This document shows, piece after piece, positions 16,588 through 24,656 of a stretch of DNA of 39,925 bases. Numbering within the stretch: position 1 is the stretch's first letter; each line of letters starts with the position of its first letter. The position numbers and the translations under genes were made by a program. The DNA is from Eubacterium sp. UBA3782 (GTDB taxonomy: Bacteria; Bacillota; Clostridia; Lachnospirales; Lachnospiraceae): positions 19,969 through 59,893 of the forward strand of contig DFFG01000050.1 of assembly GCA_002368795.1 (NCBI GenBank), read 5' to 3'. A model generated the notes under the pieces. That model made no database searches. It saw only the letters and a program-made list of their open reading frames with translations, and was not told where the DNA came from.

Positions 16588-16630
16588 GCAGAAATTCTAC
16601 ACAAAAATAAGAATTTCTTTTTGTCTATAT

Positions 16631-16659
16631 TTGAATTATTTGTCGCTTTATGCTATATT
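16631..16659 (+). promoter_or_regulatory. Promoter of the alpha/beta-hydrolase gene
   Basis: TTGAAT (16631-16636), a 17-base spacer and TATATT (16654-16659) on the plus strand. Two bases further on, AATCAACC (16662-16669) resembles the operator octamer with its first two bases changed; this may be a weak site or chance. Confidence 0.6.
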
Positions 16660-16706
16660 TTAATCAACCTGTTTTTAACTATCTTCTCAAGGAAAGGATG
16701 ATCGAT

Positions 16707-17804
16707 ATGTATACCAGCGAAGTAAGGCAGGTCCCCTGTGCACTTTATGATAAGCATTTGACGATCTACCGTGATCCGGAGGTCACCCCCAGGACTGCAC
16801 TGATCTACTTCCATGGCGGCGGTCTGCTCTACGGAAGCCGTGAGGATCTCCCAAAGCTCCATCTGGACATGCTGACCGGCGCCGGCTGCGTCATCGCAGC
16901 CTTTGACTATCCGCTCGCTCCAGCTGCCAAAATGGATGTGATCGTGAAGGATGCCGCTGATTCCGTCAACTACTGGATCGCCAACGCCGCTTCCATTCTG
17001 GGAAAGCAGCTTCCCTACTTTCTCTGGGGCCGCTCAGCCGGTGCATGGCTGGCCCTGATCACCGCTGCAAAGAGCAGTCTATCTGCTCCGCCCTCCGGCG
17101 TGGTTTCCTTCTATGGCTACGGTTTCCTGACCGACAACTGGTACTGCTATCCCAGCAGCTACTACCAGGCTCTTCCGCCGGCAGACGAGAGCATCATCGA
17201 CGCCCTCCCGAAGGAGATCACCGGCGAAGCACCCCTTGGCGAGCGCTACATGGTCTATCTCTATGCCCGCCAGACCGGAAAATGGAAGGATATGATCTAC
17301 GAAGGCCGGGACAAGTATTTCTACACAGACTACACGCTGCGGCTTACCGACCGCTTCCCCTGTCCGCTGTTTGCCTCTCATTCCACCGGGGATACCGATG
17401 TTCCCTATGCCGAGTTTACCGAACTCTGTGCAAAATATGAGCCCACCCGGTTCATTGCAACATCCGCCTCCCATGACTATGACAGGAATGAGGACGATCC
17501 GGAGACCGCCAACACACTGCGGAAGATGACGGCATTTCTGGACAAATGCCTGCTGAAGGCCGCCGCCTCTCAGGATTCCGCCGATGCCGCACCCGTCTTC
17601 TCCGATGAGGAGGAAACGGTAAAGCTTACCTGTTCAGGGTGTAAAAACGCCTGCGGAATAACCGCAAAAGTGAAAGACGGCAGGCTGACCTTTGTGACCG
17701 GCGGCTGCCACTACAGCATCAAGAGCGCCAGACGCCAGCTTCGAGCCAGGCTCCGCCAGGATCGTGAGAGTCTGGAGGCTCCGGTCGAGTTCCGCCCGTT
17801 ATAA
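16707..17804 (+). CDS. Alpha/beta-hydrolase with C-terminal four-cysteine tail
   Basis: A 365-residue protein. Residues 1 to about 290 form an acetyl-esterase/HSL-like alpha/beta-hydrolase: oxyanion motif FHGGG at 35-39, nucleophile motif GRSAG with S110, and a later STGDTD aspartate and ASHDYD histidine. After a low-complexity linker, the C-terminus has four cysteines in the pattern C309-x2-C312-x3-C316-x17-C334, recalling the CxxC/DUF1667-type small metal-binding module. That combination is not one I know. Three in-frame starts are possible; the ATG at 16707 has AAGGAAAGG at ideal distance, while the ATG at 16698 abuts it. It is divergent from allE. A role in hydrolysing a ureide-pathway ester or amide is only a guess. 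Confidence 0.8.
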   Translation: MYTSEVRQVPCALYDKHLTIYRDPEVTPRTALIYFHGGGLLYGSREDLPKLHLDMLTGAGCVIAAFDYPLAPAAKMDVIVKDAADSVNYWIANAASILGKQLPYFLWGRSAGAWLALITAAKSSLSAPPSGVVSFYGYGFLTDNWYCYPSSYYQALPPADESIIDALPKEITGEAPLGERYMVYLYARQTGKWKDMIYEGRDKYFYTDYTLRLTDRFPCPLFASHSTGDTDVPYAEFTELCAKYEPTRFIATSASHDYDRNEDDPETANTLRKMTAFLDKCLLKAAASQDSADAAPVFSDEEETVKLTCSGCKNACGITAKVKDGRLTFVTGGCHYSIKSARRQLRARLRQDRESLEAPVEFRPL

Positions 17805-17832
17805 GCTTCCTACAAACACATCTGATCATCCG

Positions 17833-17869
17833 ACTGCAGATTCGCCAAGCGCGTATCTGCAGTTTTTTT
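17833..17869 (+). terminator. Intrinsic terminator of the alpha/beta-hydrolase gene
   Basis: ACTGCAGAT (17833-17841) pairs with ATCTGCAGT (17855-17863), followed by a run of seven T (17863-17869). It lies 28 bases past the stop codon. Confidence 0.85.
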
Positions 17870-17885
17870 ATTTCTATGCCATGCA

Positions 17886-17995
17886 GACAGCTGCGTACCC
17901 TTCAGGTACTCGCTGTCACGGCATTCGCCTTATGTCTGCTGCCGGCAAGACTTCCTTGCGAGAGCAGAACTTTCGCGGAAGTCTGGCCGTCAGCA
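17886..17995. repeat. Two consecutive intergenic hairpins
   Basis: GACAGC/GCTGTC (17886-17891 with 17912-17917), extended by GTACC/GGTAC, forms one stem-loop. A second, longer one pairs 17937-17955 with 17977-17995 at 17 of 19 positions. They lie between convergent genes and beyond the obvious terminator, so they look like an intergenic palindromic element or an uncharacterised structured RNA. Confidence 0.6.
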
Positions 17996-18021
17996 AAAGC
18001 ATGGCTCCTTGCTTATACACA

Positions 18022-18085
18022 AACTCCGGCAGGATCGATCATCCTGCCGGAGTTCCCGGCACACAGCACAGATATGCGCTGTGTG
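18022..18085. terminator. Terminator pair downstream of the NCS1 permease
   Basis: AACTCCGGCAGGAT (18022-18035) and ATCCTGCCGGAGTT (18041-18054) form a perfect 14-bp stem. On the minus strand it is followed by TTTGTGT. A smaller hairpin CACACAGC/GCTGTGTG (18060-18067 with 18078-18085) precedes it. Together they end the minus-strand transcript. Confidence 0.75.
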
Positions 18086-18096
18086 AAGCTGTTATA

Positions 18097-19461
18097 TTAC
18101 TTTTTCTCCAGGATGGTGCCCTTGCAGAAATTCTCGCTGCTCTTCATATTCTTCATCAGCAGGTAGAAGATCACGCCAGTGGGGATCGTAGCGGTGAAGA
18201 ATGCAAGGTCGATGTTCAGCAGACCGATCACGGCGCCGATTGCCATGGCGATGATTGCTGCCCAGTTAACGCCCTTACGGGAGCCGTTGTCATCGTAGAG
18301 CTCCTCGAGCTGCTCATCGGTGATCTGGCGCTTTCTGAGGATGAAGTAGTCAACGATCAGGATTGCGAAGATCGGTGCAAAGAACGCAGAGTAGAGCTTT
18401 ACGAATACGGACAGGCCAGCTGCAGAAGCATCGTTTGTCAGAATCCAGGGGCAGGTGCAGACAGCGAGGATACCGATCAGGATAACGGCTGTCTTATGTT
18501 TCATCTTGAATACATCCATGAAAGCATATGCCGGCGGGATGACGTTGGAGGCCAGGTTTGTGGACAGCTGAGCAAAGATGATGAAGGACAGGGTCACGAT
18601 CATAACGACCTTGTTGTCAACCATCTGTGCGAAAGCATTGATCGGGTTGGCGATACCGGTAGCGGTGGAAGCCATAGCACCGATGATGCCCAGAAGAACG
18701 GTAGCGGGAACCATTGCCAGGAAGTAGGAAACGCCTCTCTGCAGATGAGAGTAGCCAGTCTTTACCTCACGGGAATAGTCACCGGCATTCAGCATAACGG
18801 TCGTGCTGTTGCCGAAGAAAGCGATGACAGCTGCGATAAAGGGCATTCCCCAGGTACCGCTCTTGTTGATGAGCTGTGTGGAGATGACATCGCCGTAGCT
18901 GGTGATACAGATGTACAGCAGGTACAGCATTGCGCAGGAAATGACCACGCCGCCGATATTGCCGACCCATTTTGCTCCCTGGAAGCCCTTGATGGACAGG
19001 AAGATCTGGATCACCTGGAACAGGATAAAGAATACCCAGATGTTGTCAAAGCCGAACAGGGCCTTGGAGATGTTGTTGATCGCTGCGCCGCCGAGCCAGG
19101 TCTGGTAGCCATACCAGACGATAGCCGGAAGTCCTCGGATAAGAACCGGCAGGTTGCTTCCCTTTGTACCGAATGCGCTTTTCAGCTGGATCGCATAGGG
19201 AGCACCAGTCTTGTAGCTGAACTGGTCGTTCATGGTAATGCCGACGACCAGGATCAGGGAGCCGATGGTAACTGCCATAAGCAGCTGAATGAGGTTCAGA
19301 CCATTTTCCAGCTGTGCAGAGCCCATGGCAAGGGTTCCGATAGAAATACAACCGCCGAGCCAGAGCATGGTATTGGAGCCCCAGCTCATCATCCTCTTAT
19401 CCGCAGGAATTGGGCGAATGGAATCATTTTCCTTCTGTGGTGCGTTGTTGACGTCACTCAT
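18097..19461 (-). CDS. NCS1-family permease, likely allantoin transporter
   Basis: A 454-residue membrane protein with about twelve helices, of the nucleobase:cation symporter-1 family (CodB/PucI type). Recognisable stretches are MSWGSNTMLWLGGCISIGTLAMG in TM1, GLPAIVWYGYQTWLGGAAIN near 108-127, and SRKGVNWAAIIAMAIGAVIGL near the C-terminus. It is downstream of allB on the same strand, so allantoin or a related hydantoin is the probable substrate. Start ATG after GAGGAGAAATAAA. It is a paralogue of the permease at 27559; the TM1, TM3 and C-terminal signatures are closely alike. Confidence 0.88.
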   Translation of the reverse strand: MSDVNNAPQKENDSIRPIPADKRMMSWGSNTMLWLGGCISIGTLAMGSAQLENGLNLIQLLMAVTIGSLILVVGITMNDQFSYKTGAPYAIQLKSAFGTKGSNLPVLIRGLPAIVWYGYQTWLGGAAINNISKALFGFDNIWVFFILFQVIQIFLSIKGFQGAKWVGNIGGVVISCAMLYLLYICITSYGDVISTQLINKSGTWGMPFIAAVIAFFGNSTTVMLNAGDYSREVKTGYSHLQRGVSYFLAMVPATVLLGIIGAMASTATGIANPINAFAQMVDNKVVMIVTLSFIIFAQLSTNLASNVIPPAYAFMDVFKMKHKTAVILIGILAVCTCPWILTNDASAAGLSVFVKLYSAFFAPIFAILIVDYFILRKRQITDEQLEELYDDNGSRKGVNWAAIIAMAIGAVIGLLNIDLAFFTATIPTGVIFYLLMKNMKSSENFCKGTILEKK

Positions 19462-19501
19462 TTTATTTCTCCTCTCTCTGAAACTTTGATATTACCTTTT
19501 T

Positions 19502-19530
19502 GCTGTCCGGCCGCTTGCGCGGCCGGCAGC
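19502..19530. repeat. Intercistronic hairpin between allB and the NCS1 permease gene
   Basis: GCTG-CCGGCCGC (19502-19514) pairs with GCGGCCGG-CAGC (19519-19530) around a TTGC loop. No T tract follows on the minus strand, so it should not fully terminate the operon. Confidence 0.6.
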
Positions 19531-19546
19531 GAAAGATCAGAACGGT

Positions 19547-20950
19547 TTACTTAACCGGTGTAATATAGGCGCCGTATCCGATGGCATCCTCTTTGTACAT
19601 GTCGTTCTCAGCAACGATCTTGCCGCGGACGATTGTCATAACCGGTTTTCCTTTTCCTTCGAGTCCGTCAAAGCAGGTCACATGTCCCTTGGTCAGCAGC
19701 TTTGTCTGATCGATCTTCCATTCCTTTTCGGGATCAACGATAACGATATCGCCGTCGAAGCCGATCTCAAAAGCGCCCTTGCGGCCGTAGAGGCCGAAGA
19801 CCTTTGCGGGATTGTAGTCCATGACCTTGGCGATCAGAGTCGGGCACAGGCCCTTCTGATGAACGACCATATCAAAGACCATCGGAAGGAACCACTGCAT
19901 AGCGTTCAGGCCGCCCCATGCATGCCAGATATCTCTGGTCTCGTTGTCCTTCTCATAATCAGCAGCGGGAGAATGGTCGGAGCCAAGGCAGGAAAGTGTG
20001 CCGTCAAGCACATAGTCCCACAGCTTCTCCATATCCTCTTTCTTTCTCATCGGAGGTGTGCACTTGGCCGGCGCGCCCTTCTCGAATACGAAATCCTCGG
20101 TAAAGCCGAGATAATGCGGGCAGGTCTCACCGGTGACCGGCAGTCCCTCATACTGGGCATCCTTGACCAGCTGGGCGACCATCGGATGGCTGACGTGGCA
20201 GATGTGTACACGGCCGCCGGTTGCACGGCACATGTCGATCATGTTCTTTGTTGCCACATACTCGGTCCAGACATCATGAGAATCCAGGAAATCACGGATC
20301 TTCTGCTCGTTGGTCTGACCAGTCTTAGCCTTTGCCTCTTTCTCTCTCTCCAGAACCTGGCCGTACTCCTCGCAGTGGAAACCGCAAAGTGCGCCGTAGG
20401 GCTTAAGAATCTCAAGAGCCTTACGGACATTGCCCAGGTTAACGGTCGGGAACAGATCGCCGTTCGGGCAGGTGAAGCCCTTGAAGGCTGCGACGCCACA
20501 ATTATACAGATCGACCAGATCGTTCATGTTGTTCTTGACAGAATCCGGAGAATCATCGTAGTCGCCGACCAGACCGCCCCAGAGCGCATAGTCGATCACG
20601 GAATGTTTGCTGATCTTGCTGTACTTGAGGTCAAAGATCTCCTTATTCATCAGAGAAGGATCGTTGTTCAGCGGCATATCGATGACGGTGGTGCAGCCGG
20701 CAACAGCTGCAGCACGGGTGCCCGTCTCAAAATCCTCGCGGTACTCGAATCCGGGCTCGTTAAGATGTGCATGGCAGTCGATGATTCCGGGGAATACCAG
20801 ATTACCTTTCGCATCAACGACTTCCTTTGCCTCCACATCGGTTCCGGGAGCCACGAATGCTGCGTACTTGCCATCATTGATAAGGACATCCGCCTCAAAG
20901 ATGCGGTCCGGTGTGACAAGTTTTCCATTCTTGATCAGCAGATCATACAT
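19547..20950 (-). CDS. allB: Allantoinase (copy 1)
   Basis: A 467-residue cyclic amidohydrolase of the dihydropyrimidinase/allantoinase family. Metal-site residues are visible: H60 and H62 in DCHAHLNEPG, the carboxylated lysine K157 in AAFKGFTCPNG, H192 in CGFHCEEYG, H252/H255 in CHVSHP, and D325 in GSDHSPA. It opens the allantoin ring to allantoate. The frame extends 14 codons upstream of this start, but the AAAGGAGGTAACTGTT ribosome site lies immediately before the ATG at 20950, which settles it. It lies between allC and an NCS1 permease on the same strand. A second, similar enzyme is at 26148. Confidence 0.94.
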   Translation of the reverse strand: MYDLLIKNGKLVTPDRIFEADVLINDGKYAAFVAPGTDVEAKEVVDAKGNLVFPGIIDCHAHLNEPGFEYREDFETGTRAAAVAGCTTVIDMPLNNDPSLMNKEIFDLKYSKISKHSVIDYALWGGLVGDYDDSPDSVKNNMNDLVDLYNCGVAAFKGFTCPNGDLFPTVNLGNVRKALEILKPYGALCGFHCEEYGQVLEREKEAKAKTGQTNEQKIRDFLDSHDVWTEYVATKNMIDMCRATGGRVHICHVSHPMVAQLVKDAQYEGLPVTGETCPHYLGFTEDFVFEKGAPAKCTPPMRKKEDMEKLWDYVLDGTLSCLGSDHSPAADYEKDNETRDIWHAWGGLNAMQWFLPMVFDMVVHQKGLCPTLIAKVMDYNPAKVFGLYGRKGAFEIGFDGDIVIVDPEKEWKIDQTKLLTKGHVTCFDGLEGKGKPVMTIVRGKIVAENDMYKEDAIGYGAYITPVK

Positions 20951-20977
20951 AACAGTTACCTCCTTTATTACTTTATT

Positions 20978-21008
20978 GCCTGTCCGCAGCATGCATCTGC
21001 GGACAGGC
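20978..21008. repeat. Intercistronic hairpin between allC and allB
   Basis: GCCTGTCCGCAG (20978-20989) and CTGCGGACAGGC (20997-21008) form a perfect 12-bp stem in the 122-base gap. A near-match to the operator (ACCGGTCAACG, 21042-21052) also lies in this gap. Confidence 0.6.
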
Positions 21009-21072
21009 TATTTAAAGTTCTTCTCCATATGGCCGGAAATCACCGGTCAACGCCCCATCCTCGCGGAGCTTC

Positions 21073-22305
21073 TTAGTCCTGGCAGGCCAGCTTCAGCATA
21101 GAGCGGTACAGGACCTCAGCACCTGCTGCGCAATCTTCGGGGCTGCTGTACTCGTCCTTGTTGTGGGACAGACCATCCTTGGAGCGGATGAAGATCATTC
21201 CCATCGGGCAGAAGCTGCCGAAGGTAGAGGAGTCATGACCTGCGCCGGAGGGCATACGGAATTCGGGATAGCCGGCTTCCTTGCAGGACTCTGCGATGAT
21301 GTCCTGGATATGATCAGCAGCCGGAACGCCCTCTGCGTCCTTCATGCCGACTTCAATGGAGAACTCCAGGCCTCTGGCTGCGCAGACGGCTTTCATTCTC
21401 TCTACACACTTGTCAAACATGGCATCACGAAGAGCTGCCTTCTGGTTTCTCATGTCGATGGAGAATCTTACCTCGCCGGGAACGACGTTTACGCCGCCGG
21501 GGATAGCAGTGATCTGACCAACTGTAGCAACAGCCTGCGGCCACTTTTTAGCCTCATCCTCGATTTCAAGGATGCAGGCGGAAGCTGCGGTAAGGGCGTC
21601 TTTTCTCAGATCCATGGGTGTGGTTCCTGCATGGGAAGCTGTGCCCTTGATGGTGACAAAGCCGCGGATCTGGCAGCAGATACCGGTAACAACGCCAACC
21701 TGAAGACCCTTGCTCTCCAGAACAGCGCCCTGCTCGATATGCAGCTCAAGATGAGCCTTGGCATATCCCTCGGGAAGGCGTGCATCATCCACATGATCCG
21801 GATCGATGCCGCACTCTTTCAGGCACTCACGAACGGTCTTGCCGTCCTTGTCAGCATGCTCCATGATACCCTTGTTGTAACCGCCGGTCAGATGACCTGC
21901 GCCAGAGTAGCTTCCGACGAAACGGCAGCCTTCCTCATCACGATAAGCGATAACCTCGATCGGATGAACAGGAACAATGCCCTTCTCCTTCATGGTATGA
22001 ACCGCCTCAATACCAGCCATGACGCCAAGTCTTCCGTCAAATGCGCCGCCGCCGTAAACAGTATCCAGATGAGAACCAGTCATAACGACCGGAGCATCCG
22101 GCTTTGAGCCTTCATAACGTCCAACCAGGTTGCCGGCTGCATCAACGCGGGTCGTCATGCCGGCCTGCTCCATGTACTGGGCAGCCAGTGCATGTGCTTC
22201 GTTCTCCTCCTTGGAGAGGGCCATGCAGTAAATGCCGTTATCGGTCATGCCGATCTGTGCAAGTTCCTGAAGATGATGAAATAATCTGTCCTGATTAACA
22301 TCCAT
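21073..22305 (-). CDS. allC: Allantoate amidohydrolase
   Basis: A 410-residue M20-family amidohydrolase, the usual size for AllC and N-carbamoyl amino acid hydrolases. Metal ligands are in place: H79 in TGSHLDTV, D90 in GGAFDGRLG, E124/E125 in YRDEEGCRF, and H189 in LELHIEQG. It hydrolyses allantoate to (S)-ureidoglycine, ammonia and CO2, a Mn-dependent reaction. It lies directly upstream of allB on the same strand. The start ATG follows GGAAAGGTGG. The neighbours make allantoate the clear substrate over beta-ureidopropionate. Confidence 0.94.
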   Translation of the reverse strand: MDVNQDRLFHHLQELAQIGMTDNGIYCMALSKEENEAHALAAQYMEQAGMTTRVDAAGNLVGRYEGSKPDAPVVMTGSHLDTVYGGGAFDGRLGVMAGIEAVHTMKEKGIVPVHPIEVIAYRDEEGCRFVGSYSGAGHLTGGYNKGIMEHADKDGKTVRECLKECGIDPDHVDDARLPEGYAKAHLELHIEQGAVLESKGLQVGVVTGICCQIRGFVTIKGTASHAGTTPMDLRKDALTAASACILEIEDEAKKWPQAVATVGQITAIPGGVNVVPGEVRFSIDMRNQKAALRDAMFDKCVERMKAVCAARGLEFSIEVGMKDAEGVPAADHIQDIIAESCKEAGYPEFRMPSGAGHDSSTFGSFCPMGMIFIRSKDGLSHNKDEYSSPEDCAAGAEVLYRSMLKLACQD

Positions 22306-22372
22306 TTTTGATTTACCACCTTTCCTGTTTATACAAATAGCGAATGAAAAAACTACAGAAAGTTAAAAGAAT

Positions 22373-22402
22373 GGCAGGGGTGCCAGCAGACGGACCCCTG
22401 CC
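22373..22402. terminator. Hairpin between DAACS symporter and allC
   Basis: GGCAGGGGT (22373-22381) and ACCCCTGCC (22394-22402) form a 9-bp stem just after the symporter stop. The minus-strand continuation is not a pure T run, so read-through into allC is plausible. Confidence 0.5.
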
Positions 22403-22420
22403 GAGTGATGCAAAAACTAC

Positions 22421-23662
22421 TTAGTAGGTAACAACCTTCTTGCCGTCGAATACATCGTGATCCAGCTCGCCGAGCTTATCTGCAACGAGCATGCCGACCA
22501 TAACGTCAACGTCAACGTTCATCAGAGTTCTGAACATTCCTGCGAACCAGTCAACACCGATAAGGACTGCAAGTGCCTCGATCGGAAGTCCCAGAGAGGA
22601 AGCAAGGAAGGTGTAAACGATAACGGAACCGCCCGGTACGGAGATGGTTCCAAGGCACATCATGATGGAAAGAACGATGGACATCGTCATCTGATATGCA
22701 GACATCTGGATGCCGGTAGCCTGAGCCATAAAGAAGCAGGCGATAACGTAGCACTGTGCTGCGCCGCAGCTGTTCATGGACATTGTGATCGGGCCGGTAA
22801 AGTCAGCAACCTCTTTGCTGACACCAAACTTCTCAACCTCATCCTGGATCTTGGTCGGCAGGCAGATAGCGCCAGAGGTCGTGGTAACGGCCATGATGGA
22901 CATCTTTGCAAACTTAGCCGGATACTTCATCAGGTTGGTCTTGGTAAGAGCAGCGGTAAACGGTGTGAACAGCAGGAACTGGATGCAGTCGCCGATCAGC
23001 AGGCAGCCCAGGAACTTCGCCATAGGAATGATGACCTTGAAGCCGATAGCTCCGGCAACATTTGCCAGCAGGCAGAAGATACCGATCGGAGCGATGTTCA
23101 TGACGATCTTGATAATGTTGGTGATGATGGCGTTGAAGCTCTTTATGAACTTAACCATCGAATCATCTCCGGTCTCCTTGACGTACTTGCCCATGGCAGC
23201 ACCGAAGAACATGGAGAAAAGGATACAGGGAACCATAGCAGCATTAGCCATGGAGCCGAGTACGTTGGTAGGAACAAAGTTCAGCAGGGTATCCTGCAGA
23301 GATGCAGAAGCGACTTCGGTATCTGCGTATGCACTGGAGTCGATCAGCGTGATGCCAAGACCCGGCTTAACGATAAGAGAAAGCGCAACGCCAAGCAGGG
23401 AAGCAATGATAGTAAAGAAGAAGATCCATTTGAAAGTATGCAGTCCCATCTTGCCGGCATTCTTGTTGCCGCCGCCGACAGCACCGATAACTGCGGACAT
23501 GACCAGAAGAACAACTGACATCTGGATCAGACGGATGAAGATGTCGCCGATGAACTTAAGGTTTGCGCACCAAGGTCCTACAAGTGCACCAAAAACGATA
23601 CCTCCGATCGTAGCGATCAGGATCTGGGTTGTAAGTGACATAGAGAATTTCTTTTTTTCCAT
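22421..23662 (-). CDS. Divergent DAACS-family symporter
   Basis: A 413-residue membrane protein with the dicarboxylate/amino acid:cation symporter layout, including a threonine/serine re-entrant loop (TTTSGAICLPTKIQDEVEKFGV). The usual NMDGTA signature is replaced by TMSMNSCGAAQ near residue 293, so the substrate and coupling ion may differ from glutamate/aspartate carriers. As first gene before allC and allB it may carry a ureide acid such as allantoate, which is inference. The ATG lies 11 bases after AGGAGGG. Its promoter (TTGCGG-N17-TACAAT, 23789-23817) has a putative operator just downstream. Confidence 0.85.
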   Translation of the reverse strand: MEKKKFSMSLTTQILIATIGGIVFGALVGPWCANLKFIGDIFIRLIQMSVVLLVMSAVIGAVGGGNKNAGKMGLHTFKWIFFFTIIASLLGVALSLIVKPGLGITLIDSSAYADTEVASASLQDTLLNFVPTNVLGSMANAAMVPCILFSMFFGAAMGKYVKETGDDSMVKFIKSFNAIITNIIKIVMNIAPIGIFCLLANVAGAIGFKVIIPMAKFLGCLLIGDCIQFLLFTPFTAALTKTNLMKYPAKFAKMSIMAVTTTSGAICLPTKIQDEVEKFGVSKEVADFTGPITMSMNSCGAAQCYVIACFFMAQATGIQMSAYQMTMSIVLSIMMCLGTISVPGGSVIVYTFLASSLGLPIEALAVLIGVDWFAGMFRTLMNVDVDVMVGMLVADKLGELDHDVFDGKKVVTY

Positions 23663-23768
23663 AGACGTGAATGCCCTCCTCAGTATTTTTTTTGGTATTG
23701 CTCCTGGAAAAAAAATAGAACATTTGCTTCTGCAAAATTGACGGGTTACAAAAAATAGTATGATATCC

Positions 23769-23776
23769 GGTCAACC
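23769..23776. promoter_or_regulatory. Putative operator GGTCAACC upstream of the DAACS-allC-allB group
   Basis: GGTCAACC at 23769-23776, inside CCGGTCAACC, sits 12 bases downstream of the minus-strand -10 box, matching the placement at allE and at the dehydrogenase gene. Confidence 0.5.
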
Positions 23777-23788
23777 TATTTTTATTTG

Positions 23789-23817
23789 ATTGTAAAGGTT
23801 TTTCACCGATACCGCAA
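23789..23817 (-). promoter_or_regulatory. Promoter of the DAACS-allC-allB-permease group
   Basis: On the minus strand TTGCGG (23817-23812), a 17-base spacer and TACAAT (23794-23789). Expected start is near 23782, giving a leader of about 120 bases. The rest of 23818-24040 is AT-rich and holds no gene I can support. Confidence 0.5.
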
Positions 23818-24039
23818 CCCTTTTCTTGTAGCTAATTTTACAGAAATTTTATACTTGGTTTTGTATGATTTCACCATTTGTTCGGTAATTGTTCCAGTGT
23901 TTTGTGCATCATGCCCACATTCGCTCTTCTGCCCTCAGAATCGCGGCACAAATCTTTGGCAGGTTCAGAAATCAGCCCTGGCAAAGAACATGATTTGTTT
24001 AAATTGTTTAATTAAAATAAACATAAAAATAAAACTCGT

Positions 24040-24053
24040 TATAATAACCGGTT
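24040..24053 (+). promoter_or_regulatory. Possible -10 box with AACCGGTT palindrome
   Basis: TATAAT (24040-24045) is followed immediately by the palindrome AACCGGTT (24046-24053) on the plus strand, upstream of the DUF2877 gene. A similar AAACCGGTTT lies upstream of the XRE-GntR regulator (8647-8656). The -35 is poor. If used, the transcript would run through the 171-bp repeats. Confidence 0.35.
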
Positions 24054-24253
24054 TTAATATCAGCGGTAAATTTTAACGCAGCCACACAATCCGTCATTAA
24101 CAGGCAGAAACCCAACAACACACTTTTAGCCTCCGGATCTGTCCATGTGCAGAAAAGCATTATAAATAAAGAAAGAACAGCCAGTTCTGTTCTTCCGGTC
24201 CAATGTTGATTTTTGCGGAATCCCTCGACACCCCCGGTTTTTTATTTTATGAT

Positions 24254-24631
24254 AACAGCGTCAGAACACAGCCTGCACGTCGCACTTGTGCGTAAGGGCG
24301 GGGTGATTTCTGACGCGCCTCCGGATGAGCAGGCAGTGCTGCGCAGCAGCATGGGACTGCGAATTCGGAGCAGGATCGCGAAAACGCGCAGCGTGAAGCG
24401 ATCCGTGATCATAAAAATGAAGCTAACAGCGTCAGAACACAGCCCGCACGTCGCACTTGTGCGTAAGGGCGGGATGTGTTCTGACGCGCCTCCGGATGAG
24501 CAGGCAGTGCTGCGCAGCAGCATGGGACTGCGAATTCGGAGCAGGATCGCGAAAACGCACAGCGTGAAGCGATCCGTGATCATAAAAATGAAGCTAACAG
24601 CGTCAGAACACAGCCCGCACGTCGCACTTGT
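24254..24631. repeat. 171-bp tandem repeat, 2.2 copies, strongly structured
   Basis: Units begin at 24254, 24425 and 24596, each with AACAGCGTCAGAACACAGCC or a one-base variant; the third copy breaks off after GTCGCACTTGT near 24631. Copies 1 and 2 differ at only a few bases. Each unit contains nested inverted repeats: GCGTCAGAACACA with TGTGTTCTGACGC (best in unit 2, about 24429-24486), CCCGCAC with GTGCG, a TGCTGCGCAGCA palindrome, and GGATCGC with GCGATCC. Because 171 is divisible by three, a plus-strand frame stays open through the array and into the next gene, but I regard the array as non-coding. Confidence 0.85.
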
Positions 24632-24656
24632 TACTACAAAAGTCAAAGGAGAAGCT

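Noticed and set aside
17764..19554. 596-residue plus-strand frame antisense to the NCS1 permease
   Set aside because: Shadow of the permease gene; it also runs through two terminators.
24254..24631. CRISPR-like array
   Set aside because: The 171-bp units are directly adjacent with no variable spacers and no cas genes.
24213..24656. Open frame extending the DUF2877 gene by 148 codons with repeated protein segments
   Set aside because: The repeat is DNA-level (171 bp with inverted repeats); a strong ribosome site and the family N-terminus place the start at 24657.
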